From Symsagittifera roscoffensis (lineage: Eukaryota; Xenacoelomorpha; Acoela; Convolutidae), in contig NC_087066.1 in NCBI RefSeq assembly GCF_963678635.1, forward strand, positions 23,531,996 through 23,591,995: 60,000 nt of DNA, written 5' to 3'. A model generated the notes under the pieces. It worked only from the letters and a program-made list of their open reading frames with translations, made no database searches and was not told the origin of the DNA. Shown piece after piece: positions 47,027 to 57,240 of the stretch (positions are counted from its first letter, which is position 1; every line of letters begins with the position of its first letter). Both the position numbers and the translations under genes were made by a program.

Positions 47027-48707
47027 TCTTGTGCAGTTTATTACGTTTTTTGCATTCCCAATTCTGGTGCTCCTTTGTTCCTTTGCTGTTAGCGCAAATT
47101 AGTTTTCTTTTTTTTTTTGTTCAAGTAAATGTATTCACTATCTAAATTGACATCTTAATATGCAAATTAAAAATCTATTGCAGTTTGTAGCCAAGTCGTT
47201 TCTAAGTTGAGTCGCGGCAAATTGTTTCAGTTTCTTCTTGAATACTTAACCGTTCCATGGAAATATTGATAAGGCTGTGTGGGTATATGTGCCCTTTTGC
47301 AGAAAAAGTGGGTTCGGAATGTTCTAGAATTTCAAATTTTCATTTTGAGACCTGGTATTTCTGACGAAAGTAGAAAATCGCCTATTTAGACGGAAAACAT
47401 CGAAACACAACAACCGAATACGATACAAGAAACGGTCGATTGAGAGAGAAAACACGAAGAGAAAAGAAGCTTCCGGACGTGGAATACTCCTACGAAACGA
47501 GTGTTACTATCCAAACTGAGTGGGAGCGGAGGGTTCAGTGGCAAGTTCGGGATCGACTCGAATCCTCCCAAACCTGGAAATGGGGAGGGTAACGACGTTA
47601 TCCCCGTGGAATAGTGGAGTTGGAGACCAGCTGCCCATTAACTTTATATCAATTTTCATAGCCCTTTTAACTAATCTAATGGCCTAAACGCTAAAATTAA
47701 TTTCAAACAAATTTTAAATTCAGAGTATGAGTATTTGAGGAAAGAGTCAATCCACCTCGAACACATAAGGAAAATGGTAAAAAATTACATCAAAGAAAAG
47801 TTTGTTTCCAGCAGAAAAAGTCATCTACATGAATGCAAAACATGCTACAAAAATTGTTGTTCTGACAACGCCAGATAACAATACATGGATCAACTTTAGG
47901 CAGACAAAGGAGCAAAATTTTTGTTCCACACGATCAAACCATTTTCGTGACGCGTCTGCAGAACCGTATACGGGTTTCAGCGTCTTCCCCAAACGGGCAG
48001 ATTGAGGCAGCTGCTTAACATAAACGCTCCTGTCCAGTTTAAAACTCCATACTTTACTCGCTTTTTGACGATAATTTTAATGAGAACAGTCTCATATAAC
48101 CTCTTCTTCGTGTGGGAGAATCTTTCACTAAAAAGTTTTAGTCTGCATCTTGAAAAGCACGTGGGACAAGCCTAACTTTCTTGCTTTCGTCAACTTTGGT
48201 TGTGTAAGCGCAGCGCAAAATAATAGGATGTTGGCACTCATTTGCAACTTCTGCAAACATTTTTTTGGTTTTCCAATTTTCCATTGCTTGAAACCTTGCC
48301 GCTTTGAACGCGCTAACAAAATCGTTGCTCACGGCCCTAGAATTGTCATCTTCATACTAAATTTCGTACCACAAATCGGCACCATTGGCAAAATCTATAC
48401 GCTCAATTTTTTCGGTACCAAATAATCAATGAACCAACTTTTGCGCTTTTCATTGGCTTTTAAACATCTGATGACAACTTTTACCTGATAAGTTTGTCTT
48501 GCTCTCACTAATTGACTGAGAACTCTAATACAGTTAACTGCACTGAATTGTTATTCACTTAATGAAATTGGGCTGAAGTCATGCCGTACAAAACATAAAC
48601 CACCTGATAGTTCAATCAATCCTCCTGGTCCTTTCCAATTTTAAACTTTTCTATTGGTTAAAAGGAATAAAGCAAAAGTATAGAAATAAGCACTTTACAA
48701 AAGTGAA
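47027..48707. other. Non-coding stretch with two exon-like ORFs
   Basis: A plus-strand frame at 47802-48005 follows TTGTTTCCAG, and a minus-strand frame at 48138-48332 follows AATTCTAG. Both have protein-like composition, but neither matches a family I know. They may be decayed gene fragments. Confidence 0.3.
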
Positions 48708-49308
48708 TCACTGAGAGAGTGCCTCTAAAATACAGCCAGCATTCCCCCGCTGATCTGCAAGATCCCGTCTCTGTTTAAGATGTTTGAGAGCGAGTTTCTC
48801 ACCGGTCGCATCCTTGATCTTACCTGCTAAGTCTTTGATGAATTCACTCGATGTTCTCCCAATCCCGATTAACGTTACTATGGCTATGGGTTTCAAAAGT
48901 TACAGCTCTAAATATGTCGTCCACATATCTTAGAAACACTTTAACACCATTCTCAGTCCAATCTGCTTCTTGTTGTTTTTTGCAAGTCATTCAAAACCAT
49001 ACTAATTCAGCGATGTCTGCGTATTGGGATTCCGATATATTACTACATCTTAAGTGTTACCAATTCAAACAAGCTTCGCATTCTACATCCTTACATCGAT
49101 ATGTCACCTTTTTCTGACATTCAGGGCAGACTTCCTTGTTATCCTCATTTAGCACAGTCAATTTGTATACTTCTTTCCTTAATGCAGGTTCGTGATCTCT
49201 GAGCCACAAATTGGCCAGCCTTACTGCAAGGGAGGCGCCCATTGCTAAACTATCGTTTTGTACATACCACAAACTACCGCATTTAAAGTGTACCTCACTC
49301 ACTGTCAC
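48708..49308 (-). pseudogene. Penelope-like reverse transcriptase fragment with PHD-type insertion
   Basis: Reading the minus strand from 49308: an RT motif DSLAMGASLAVRLANLWL, then a zinc-binding stretch of PHD-finger type (CPECQKKVTYRC, CEACLNW, and a final MTC). The YVDD catalytic motif (KVFLRYVDDIFRAV) follows at about 48900-48945. The frame then resumes in a terminal segment (ATGEKLALKHLKQR, RGNAGCILEAL) like that of other retroelement ORF ends. An in-frame stop replaces a Cys of the finger, and the region after YVDD is deleted. It is an inactive fragment. The RT type and the related copy with a GIY-YIG segment favour a Penelope-like element. Confidence 0.6.
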
Positions 49309-49324
49309 ATTTAAAAGTTAAATA

Positions 49325-49506
49325 CAATGGTTTGTGGTTTGTAGAAAAGACCGTTTAGCAATGGGCGCCTTTCTTGCAGTAATACTGGCCAATTTGTGGC
49401 TCAATTTTAGATGTTGCGAACCTTTCCAATGCAAAAAAAAACGTTATTGAAAGGACGCTCCATAAGGTTTTCAGAAGTACCTCAACATGGGAAAATTTTG
49501 ACCGGG
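49325..49506 (+). pseudogene. Penelope-like RT fragment, 5' part, inverted to its neighbour
   Basis: Plus-strand RLAMGAF, LAVILANLWL is the same motif as in the minus-strand fragment, and 49325-49405 is its inverted copy. After an internal deletion comes an RT-thumb segment (IERTLHKVFRSTSTWENFD) that runs into the target site of the LTR element at 49507. Confidence 0.6.
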
Positions 49507-49511
49507 CATTG

Positions 49512-49850
49512 TGTTAAAAAATTAGGAAAGAACCGTCTGTTGATTAGAATTGATAAAGCTTAATCTAAGAATAGTTTAAGACGGGGTTGGCTAAGATTCC
49601 TACAATTTATTTGTAGGCTTTTATCTAAGACTAAATGAAAGACTAAGGTATCTAAGCTAAGTTAAGAGATGTTAAAAAGATTGAATTAGTTTCGGAGGAT
49701 TAGTTGCATATCAAGATTTACAATGAACAAACTCTCAGTCTACCAAGTGCCGTTGCGCTTTTGGTAGGTATTTTAAATTAGCATGGTAAGAGGTCATAAC
49801 TAAAAATAACTCAGAGGTTATAGAGTCAACATAAACTATCACATTTGACA
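49512..49850 (-). repeat. 3' LTR of the minus-strand Gypsy element
   Basis: 339 bases, homologous to 56431-56771; abuts the polypurine-like GCGGGGAA. Confidence 0.95.
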
Positions 49851-50273
49851 TTCCCCGCGAAAAATTAACTATAACATATACTTCCGCCATACAAAAGGAA
49901 TGATCAGACACAGGGATGAATAAGCGGGTATGCTGGTCAAGAAAAGCCCCACAATAGGGCCCGATGGGCGGGAAGATAGCACCAAAAAGGATTGATCGTA
50001 AGTTTATCCCGTGGTAGCACCCAATGGGTGAGATGAAGATTTAGTAGTAAATAATTGTATTGTTAAATGACTCAAGTTAAAATTTACAGTGGTTCAGAAT
50101 TAATCCAATCATAACGCATTAGGCCAGCACTAGGGGTAAATTTTCAGCTCTAAAGCGTTATAATGTTAAGCAAGGTTACATCAGCAAAAATACTGCTAGA
50201 ATTAAAGAGCTTTTCAATGAGAGATTTCTGAAAGTTTGAGTTTTAATGGCGAGGTTACTAATCTTCAATACAT
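49851..50273 (-). other. 3' untranslated part of the Gypsy element
   Basis: No ORF; lies between the last pol codon and the 3' LTR, with the purine-rich priming site at its LTR end. Confidence 0.6.
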
Positions 50274-51444
50274 CTAAACTGCGTCCCGATTTGCGGCTCT
50301 ATTGATCGTCCATCTCCTTAGTTCATCAAGCGTCATTGGCCGTCCCAAGAGTTCTATCGCCGAAATGATAGAAGGAGTGTTTAGCCTGTCCGGATCGAGT
50401 ACGATTGGTGAAAATGTTGGTTCAGATGCTTCGGAGGGTAGGCCCGATGGGTGGAATTGGGTAGTACAGACCTCAGGACTGAACTTAACCTTCTTGCGTG
50501 GTGTACTTGGTTTGGCTGTTACAGAGGACTTTGTACCGCTCGGAAACTCAAAATTTTCTTCCACTAAATAAACTGTTGTCGGATGCGATGATGAGGGTGG
50601 TGTCAAGGTTGTTAAATCTACCAGATCGATTTGGTGGCTCTCCATTTCGATAGAGGTTGCTTCTATCGTTGGGTAAGATGAGGGAGTGTGGATTCGATTA
50701 GGTGCTGGTTCGTCTGGATTCTCGTCTGATATGTCTACTACGCTGGTAAACACTCTCTCACCCAGCTTCGTTGGGGGCTTTCTAGCTCGCATGGGTCTAG
50801 TGTTATGTCGTGCATAAATATCGGGAAGTTTCTTGGAGGGCGGCGATTTCACCGGTGATGACGCTTTTCTCTTAGCCGTACCGGACAATTTCAGTTTTGT
50901 ATTGGTAGGGGCAGAGTCTAGTTGCTGTTTCTCCGTTTCTGCCGTGATAGCCGGCTCGGCACTCTTTTCAGTTGGTTCCATTCTAGGATTTTCCGGAGAA
51001 ATCGGTACTTCTTGGTTTTTTTTCTCAGCTTCTTCATGACTGTCCAGGAAGATTAGCTGCGGGGTTATTTGTGGGTCTAACACTATTGTCGCCTGAATCG
51101 AGATCAATCAGTGGAATCTCAGCCATTTCTACTTTCTTTTCGGTCTGATTCGTGATTTCGGCTTTAGGATCTGTTCGGTATACTGATGACTGTTCTATTG
51201 GCTTTTCAGGATCGTATAAGGTTTTGGTCTTTAGCTCTTTTAACGAGATATATTCGCTGGCATTGTCGTCTAATACGTCTTCTGTCGGGTAATTCGTCGT
51301 TTCGATTTCTTTTTCGGGGATTCTACGATGGTCGGGTTTGCCCGACGGGCTTGACTCGTGGTCGCTTTCGAGGCCTATGGGGAATCTTAGTCTTTTCCGC
51401 TGTTCTTCCTCCTCTCTAAGGAGTGTCTCTCTGGAGCTATTCAT
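50274..51444 (-). pseudogene. pol: low-complexity C-terminal extension
   Basis: Two overlapping frames (51034-51444 and 50274-51107) rich in Glu, Pro, Ser, Thr and Lys continue beyond integrase with one frameshift between them. No domain is recognisable. Such tails are variable among Gypsy elements. Confidence 0.55.
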
Positions 51445-53069
51445 GGCCGCGTTCCGCCTCGCTATATCTAGCTCTTCGAATTTCGACTGAAGGTTCCTTT
51501 TCTTTTGAGTCGCTCTTGAAATTTTACGGTCGACGTTTCTTTGCGGTTTCGCAGTCTTCCTCAGCCCCTTTGTTGCGTAAAATTTAACTAGTTGGTCTCT
51601 TTTTCTCGGGCTGGGTTTGTTCTGAGCAAGTTGTCTTTTGATAGCTAAATCAGATTTACGTATTTTTTCCCCGTTTTTTAAGGTAACTGTGTGGTCTGAC
51701 CCCCTTACAATTTCATCCTTGAGTTCTCTTTAGAATGGTTCACTCTTCAATCTATCTTGAACTTTTCTATATATAGTGGTCTTACCCGGCGGGTTGTTCA
51801 GCACTGAGTTTTTTAATGCCCAAAGCATCTCGTTTTTCTGCACGTGAGAGCACTTTTACTGGGGAGCCAGCGCTGGTTGGGACGTATCTCACTGCATTAG
51901 AGATATCATCAGAAGATGATGAGTTCTCGTCGAGATCTCCGTCTTCAATATCATCAGGGGCGTCCCAGTGGTGTCTTTTTTCCCGACTCATGAGTTTTCG
52001 GCCCTTATCTATGCATAACAAGGTTTTGTTCCAATCAAGGTTATTTGAGGAAGAAGACTTGACTAAATTATGCCAGGTTGTATTTGGGAATCTACCAAAG
52101 TGTGCTTCGAAGGGAGAGCAGTTAAGCGACTGTTGTGTTACCGTTCTTAGGCATCTTATTATCTTCAATAATGCAGATTCTAGTGATGGTTTTGGGCGTT
52201 CTTGAGCCATAACCAAGAGCCTTTTCTTAATGGTTCTGATTGAGCGCTCAACTAATCCAGTGGCTCTATGGTCACGCACTGGGCTAAATATAACCTTTAT
52301 GTTATGTTCATGGCAAAATTCTCTAACTTCCTTGGAGATAAAACCAGATCCTTGATCTGTTTCGATAGTTCTAGGTATCCCATGTAGAGCTATGTATTTG
52401 CTAAGAAAGTTTATGATAGATTTTTCCGATGTGCTGGATGTTATTTGCGCAGATGGGAATTTTGAAAATCTATCCACGCATACCAATATGTATTTTTTGT
52501 TCCCCATACTAGTGGTAACGGACCGGCGAAATCTAATTCCATTTCTTGGTTTGGTTCTTTGACCGTAGGGAGTTTCCCTAGAGTATTATGATTTGAAAGC
52601 GGCTTCAAGTTTTTACCTGCTTTAACGCATTCAATACAGTTTTTGCCGTGGACTTGGATTTCACGATAAATTTTTGGCCACCAGATGTATTGGGTTGCCA
52701 AACTTTTCATTGCAAACTGGCCTGGGTGAGCTTCATGTAACCGGTGGAGCATTGTCGATCTTAAGCATGCTGGGATAAGTAGTCGATTGTCCAGATAAAG
52801 ACATCCTCCGCTAACGTGTAAGTTATTCAAATACGATATATAGTAATTTCCCAATTGTTAAATGTCTTGTTTGCGGTCTCTTCCTCAATTGCTTTAATTA
52901 TTTTTTTCAGTACTAGATCTTGTTTTGATAATAAGGACATAAATTTTGAATCAAATATTTCAGGCCAAGAGAAAGGGAATATGTTAATTTTGACTGTTTT
53001 CTTCTTACTAGGTGATCTTTCTAAGGGATTATCCGACGGGTTGCTAGTACTTGGTGTTAAAGTGTCCAT
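51445..53069 (-). pseudogene. pol: pol: integrase, broken
   Basis: The zinc-binding domain (HRLHEAHPGQF, CIECVKAGKNL) and first core Asp (MELDFAGPLP) lie in one frame. After a shift near 52507 comes VCVDRFSKFPSAQ, the second Asp (ETDQGSGF) and the Glu (RATGLVERS). A further break near 51782 precedes a C-terminal segment (GSDHTVTLKNGEKIRKSDLA) typical of Gypsy integrases that contact target chromatin. All three catalytic residues are still encoded, but not in one frame. Confidence 0.8.
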
Positions 53070-53077
53070 GTTTTCAG

Positions 53078-54117
53078 TTATAGGATGTTCTGTCTGTTCA
53101 GTAATTTTAGTTGTTCAGCCATATCTTTCAGTATTTTAAAGTTTGTAAAGAAGTCGTTGATTTTGCAGGATGAGTCACAATCTTCCGTTCGCGAGTGAGA
53201 ATTTTGGCACACTGAAATGTTAGAGTAGTTAACTATAGCTTGGAAAGTTTCAGCGGCGTTAGCAATTCGTTTCTCACGTTCTATTTCTTGGAAGGTCATA
53301 TGATCTGTCGAATGGCCAATCGTATTACAGTGTGTGACGTTATGTGCTAAGAAATGTTGAGAGATATTATTTCTTATTTGCGACCACGGATTTCTCGGCA
53401 TCGGATGATAGAAACCTAGGAGTGTACTGATTTGATTTACCGAGGCGATAACGAATTTTTCGTCGTCAAGTGAAACTGGTGCGGGTTCACCCGATGGTTG
53501 TCGGGATAGATAATCAACAAATCCCATATCTTTACCCGGTGAGACGTGATTGAGCCGTTTTAGTGTATTTGTCGTCTTTCAGTGCTCCTATTAGGGCTTT
53601 GTGGTCTGTTAGGATTGAGAATTGTTTGCCCAATAGATAGTTTTTAAAATGGTCTAATGCCCACACTAGACCCAGCAATTCAAGTTCATTGGTGCTGTAT
53701 TTTAGTTCAGCTATGTTCAAAAATCTGCTTGCGAACGCTACAGTTTTCCAATTCCCCCGATGGTCTTGTTCGTTGGACGCGAGGCATCGCATTTAACTCG
53801 GGTATTCAGTTTTACGTCGAAATGATGATGCCTTACCGTGTTACAAATTTCTTTCTTAATTTTTTCAAACGCCTCAACGTGCACCGTGGACCACTTAAAT
53901 GCTTTATTTTTCTGCATGTGTTCTCTAAACGGTGCTGATAAGGACGCCAAATTTGGTATGAACTTGTTGAATTGGTTAATCGATCCCATTAATGATCTTA
54001 TATTTTTGATACAATTTCTTTGCGTCAGATTTATGTATTAATGGTGTCGTCCTTTTGTGTCGATTTTAAATCCCAACCATTCTATGTTGTGAATCAAGAA
54101 TGTGCATTTTTCCCATT
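53078..54117 (-). pseudogene. pol: pol: RT thumb, RNase H and linker, broken
   Basis: Overlapping frames carry the thumb (FKWSTVHVEAFEKI), the RNase H start (VKCDAS), ELKYSTNELELLGLVWAL and ILTDHKALIGAL. Between SRLT (about 53535) and PGKDMGFVDYLSR a stretch normally present is missing, consistent with a deletion. The tail to 53078 is variable linker. Several frameshifts separate the pieces. Confidence 0.75.
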
Positions 54118-55605
54118 TTATCCCTTTTCGTCTAGCGTTTTTAAAACGTTGATAACTAGTTTTTTGTGTTCATCCTCGCTACCCACGGTAGCAATTAAGA
54201 TGTCGTCGAGATAACAATGGGTGTTTGGTGATTTTTCCGTCAAACGGTGCATTATACGTTGAAATTCATTAGGCATATCGCCTAGCCCATAAAATCCGGT
54301 TTTAAAACGGTAGGAGCCTGTTACTTCTCCCCCCACGATTTTGAGATTACATTGGATACTTGCCTTTTTTGAAAGTGGTATTTAGCTATATGCGTACTTA
54401 AGATCGATCGATGAGAACCAAAAGTTTCTTTCGTCGTGACCGCTAATCATAACTGCTACGTTATCAATTAGTTCAAATAGATTCGGCATTTGATATCTAT
54501 AGCGAAATATCTGTTTGTTCAATAGTTTCGAGTTCAAAGCTAATTTAATTGATCCGTCCCTTTTGGCTGTAATTACGATAGGGGAGATGAAACAATCTTC
54601 AGAGCATCTAGACAATTTTTCGATGTGCCCGTCTGTTAATAGTTGCTCGATACATAGTTTAACTTTAGGGAGAAGATGGATCGGAATATGTTTCCCCTTC
54701 ACCTGTATCGGCTTTATTGGTTCGTTAAAATAAGTGTTAACTATGAAAATCTTTGATCTACCGGTTCTTTTTATGAGGTCTGGCAATTGTTTTGATATGT
54801 ATGTTTTAAACTCACTTTGTGATGGTGTCTCTTGGTTTCGGTCTGGTTTTCTGTGCAATGCAAATCTTATTTGATTGACGTCTATCCCGATGGATGATCC
54901 TTTCTGAATTCTCCGTGGCTCTGACCCGTTGGGTGGAGGTTGTTTCTGGAGTACTACTATTCCCAGATTCGGTAATATGTCGTTTCCGAGGAGATTTGTT
55001 TCTGCTCCTTCGGTAATTAAAAGTTTCTGGTCGCTAGCGTCCCAGCCCTTTGATCGAATTCTCAGCCGAACTCTTCCAATAATGTTGATTGTGCTCCCGA
55101 AGCCTTGGTACGCTTTCTTTGTTATTTCATCCACAGATTCTATTTTTAAAAATCTATCTCGTATCTTCAGTTCATGGAGTAGGTCTTTTTTCATGAATGA
55201 GGCTGGGCTTGCTGAGTCAATCTGGATTTCGGTACAGTAAGTGTTGAAATTTCCCAGAGATACGTTCCATGTCTGTTTTAGTTCTAGGACTTCGTGGTTA
55301 AATACAGTTCTCACTCCACGTTCTATCTTATCTTCCACTGCATTTATTTGGGTATCCGTGTCTACCGCTAGAACTAGAAAATCTTCTAAGTTGACTTCAA
55401 ATTCGGGATTTTCCTGCGGGTTAGCCCGGGTTTTTTCGTTTTCTTGGGGTAATTGGTTTTGTTCGACTATGTTTGTTTGTGTTCTCGCTGAACTCCTGCA
55501 ATGTTTTGCAAAGTGGCCTTTACGTCCGCACGTATTGCAATTTCTAACCTGGCCGGGCATGTAGTTAAGTGTCCTTTCTTGAACTGCTGACCACAGTTGC
55601 GGCAC
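54118..55605 (-). pseudogene. pol: pol: second knuckle, protease and reverse transcriptase
   Basis: The frame opens with the CCHC knuckle CNTCGRKGHFAKHC. A retropepsin-like segment follows: IQIDSASPASF, with DSA instead of the usual DS/TG, and LLGNDILPNLG. RT begins at KLCIEQLLTDGHIEKL and reaches SSIDLKYAYS. There a TAA (54382-54384) replaces the usual Gln codon, but the frame continues through FYGLGDMPNEF and the catalytic YLDD motif. It breaks by a single-base shift near 54118. The enzyme is inactive here. Confidence 0.8.
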
Positions 55606-56431
55606 TTATTGTTTTCGACGATATTTAGGGTCGGTTCATTCTTTATGTATTGTGGTCTCTGTACCGCATTATAGGTAGGAAATTTTAGGTACTTTTGATG
55701 AATTTTGGTACCTTTCTCATGGACTAGTACGTAAGATAGTACGTTTTCTGGAGTAAAGTATTCTATACATAGTTTCTTTTGAATCTCAACGTTTCGCATA
55801 TTTGTAATGAAAATGTCTCTGACTAATTCTGACTCGAGTTCCCCCAGTTTACAATTTTTTACCAATTTGGATAGATTTCGTGGAATTTCTCTAAAGACTC
55901 GTTTTCTTTCTGTCTTCGGCCAAAGAATTTGAATCTTCCGTATGTTAGATTTGTAGTGACCGTAAAACAGTTTTGAGTAATTCCCAGAATTCGGCAAAGT
56001 TAATGTCCAATATTCTTTTCCCAGGTTTTTTTTATGTGAGAAGCATTTCTGTCCTTCTTTTCCGATTGCCAGGTATAATTGTGATTTTAATTTCTTGTCA
56101 ATATCTCCGATTTGAAGTCCGTTGAATTTTGCGTTGTCTTCTGCCCTTCTCTTTCTTATTTCTTTGTTGTAATTTAGTATTCGGTGGTGTTCTTCTTTTT
56201 CGGCCCGACGGGCTTGATCATCGGACGGGTCCGCTGGTTCTGCCATGGGGTATACTAGTTCGGTTCTTACCGGTGGGTTGATTACATCTTCGATGTCCAC
56301 GGAATTTTTCGCGATGATTGTTAGTTGGAACTTTTCCGACCACCTTTCCCAGTCGTGATGGTTTTCATTCGATGTGTTTTGTACCAAAAAAACTCTAGTC
56401 CTTGAAGGTTCGACTCGTTTGACTGCGCCAT
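55467..56431 (-). pseudogene. gag: gag with first zinc knuckle
   Basis: An ATG is formed by the last base of the LTR and the TG of the primer-binding site (56431-56429). Its frame (MAQSNES) is lost in a T run near 56387, where one base appears missing, and the main frame then runs from 56387 to 55467. That frame has the helical Gag-like region (ENHHDWERWSEKF) and a Cys-His motif (CRNCGQQFKKGHLTTC). A second knuckle (CNTCGRKGHFAKHC) lies in another frame, so a shift occurred between them. Gag would form the particle and bind RNA. Confidence 0.75.
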
Positions 56432-56771
56432 GTTAAGAAATTAGGAATGAACCGTCTGTTGATTAGAATTGATAAAGCTTAAACTAAGACTAGTTTAAGA
56501 CGGGGTTGGCTAAGATTCCTACAATTTATTTGTAGGCTTTTATCTAAGACTAAAAAAAAAACTAAGGTACCTAAGCTAAGTTAAGAGATGTTAAAAAGGT
56601 TGAATTAGTTTCGGAGGATTAGTTGCATATCAAGAATTATCAATGAACAAATTCTCAGTCTACCAAAAGCCTTTGCGCTTTTGGCAGGTATTTTTAAATT
56701 AGCATGTTAAGAGGTCATAACTAAATATAACTCAGAGGTTATAGAGTCAACATAAACTAACACATTTGACA
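56431..56771 (-). repeat. 5' LTR of the minus-strand Gypsy element
   Basis: 341 bases, paired with 49512-49850. On the minus strand it starts TGTCAAATG and ends TTAACA, directly abutting the primer-binding site. Confidence 0.95.
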
Positions 56772-56776
56772 CATTG

Positions 56777-57240
56777 GAAAAAAATCGGAAATATTTGGAT
56801 TGAAAATCAATATCCGAAACATTGGTCGGACAGGGTAGTGCTTGAAATTCTTAAAAAATCCTTGAGGGAAAAAATTAGAAGTGACGGCATCAGAACCGAG
56901 AAATGACAACTGGTTGAAAGGCACACCCCCCTTTTTACAAGCAATATCGAGTCAACCCATCTCTACTGTTAGCTGCAAAGTTTCGGCAAATATCCGAGGC
57001 ACAAATAAATTTTAGAACAAAAAAATTGGAAACATGCTTGCCATCCCTCAAAATTTCCTCTGCTCGTGAACTGAGATCCAACAGAGATCCAAACTGTAAC
57101 TCCACTTATGTCGGCCAGACAGTCCGACAGTTAGCCACGAGGGTCGATGAACACCGCAAAGGTGACTCCCCAGCAGGGAAAATTTTGTTCGAATGTAATA
57201 AGGAGGTAGGCGGTACTACTTAGCTGAAATCAGAGATAAT
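56777..57240 (+). pseudogene. Penelope-like element, 3' part with GIY-YIG-type endonuclease
   Basis: The RT-thumb frame interrupted at 49507 resumes here (EKNRKYL, then in a shifted frame ENQYPKHWSDRV). Further on, 57026-57223 encodes the Penelope-type endonuclease signature CNSTYVGQTVRQLATRVDEH. GIY-YIG endonucleases nick DNA to prime reverse transcription in Penelope-like elements. The frame ends soon after LFEC, with earlier stops and shifts, so it is inactive. Confidence 0.7.

Larger units (their letters stand above)
49512..56771 (-). mobile_element. Decayed Ty3/Gypsy LTR retrotransposon, minus orientation
   Basis: A 7,260-bp element bounded by two LTRs of about 340 bp (TG..CA ends), flanked by the 5-bp duplication CATTG at 49507-49511 and 56772-56776. 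On the minus strand the primer-binding site TGGCGCAGTC follows the 5' LTR and the purine-rich GCGGGGAA precedes the 3' LTR. Gag, PR, RT, RH and IN are in Gypsy order but carry at least seven frame breaks, one nonsense codon and a deletion. The LTRs differ at about 20 of 340 sites by eye, so the insertion is not recent. Confidence 0.95.

Noticed and set aside
55467-55605. Programmed -1 frameshift between Gag and Pol of the minus-strand Gypsy element
   Set aside because: The shift falls inside the second zinc knuckle with no slippery heptamer visible, and the element has many other random frame breaks.
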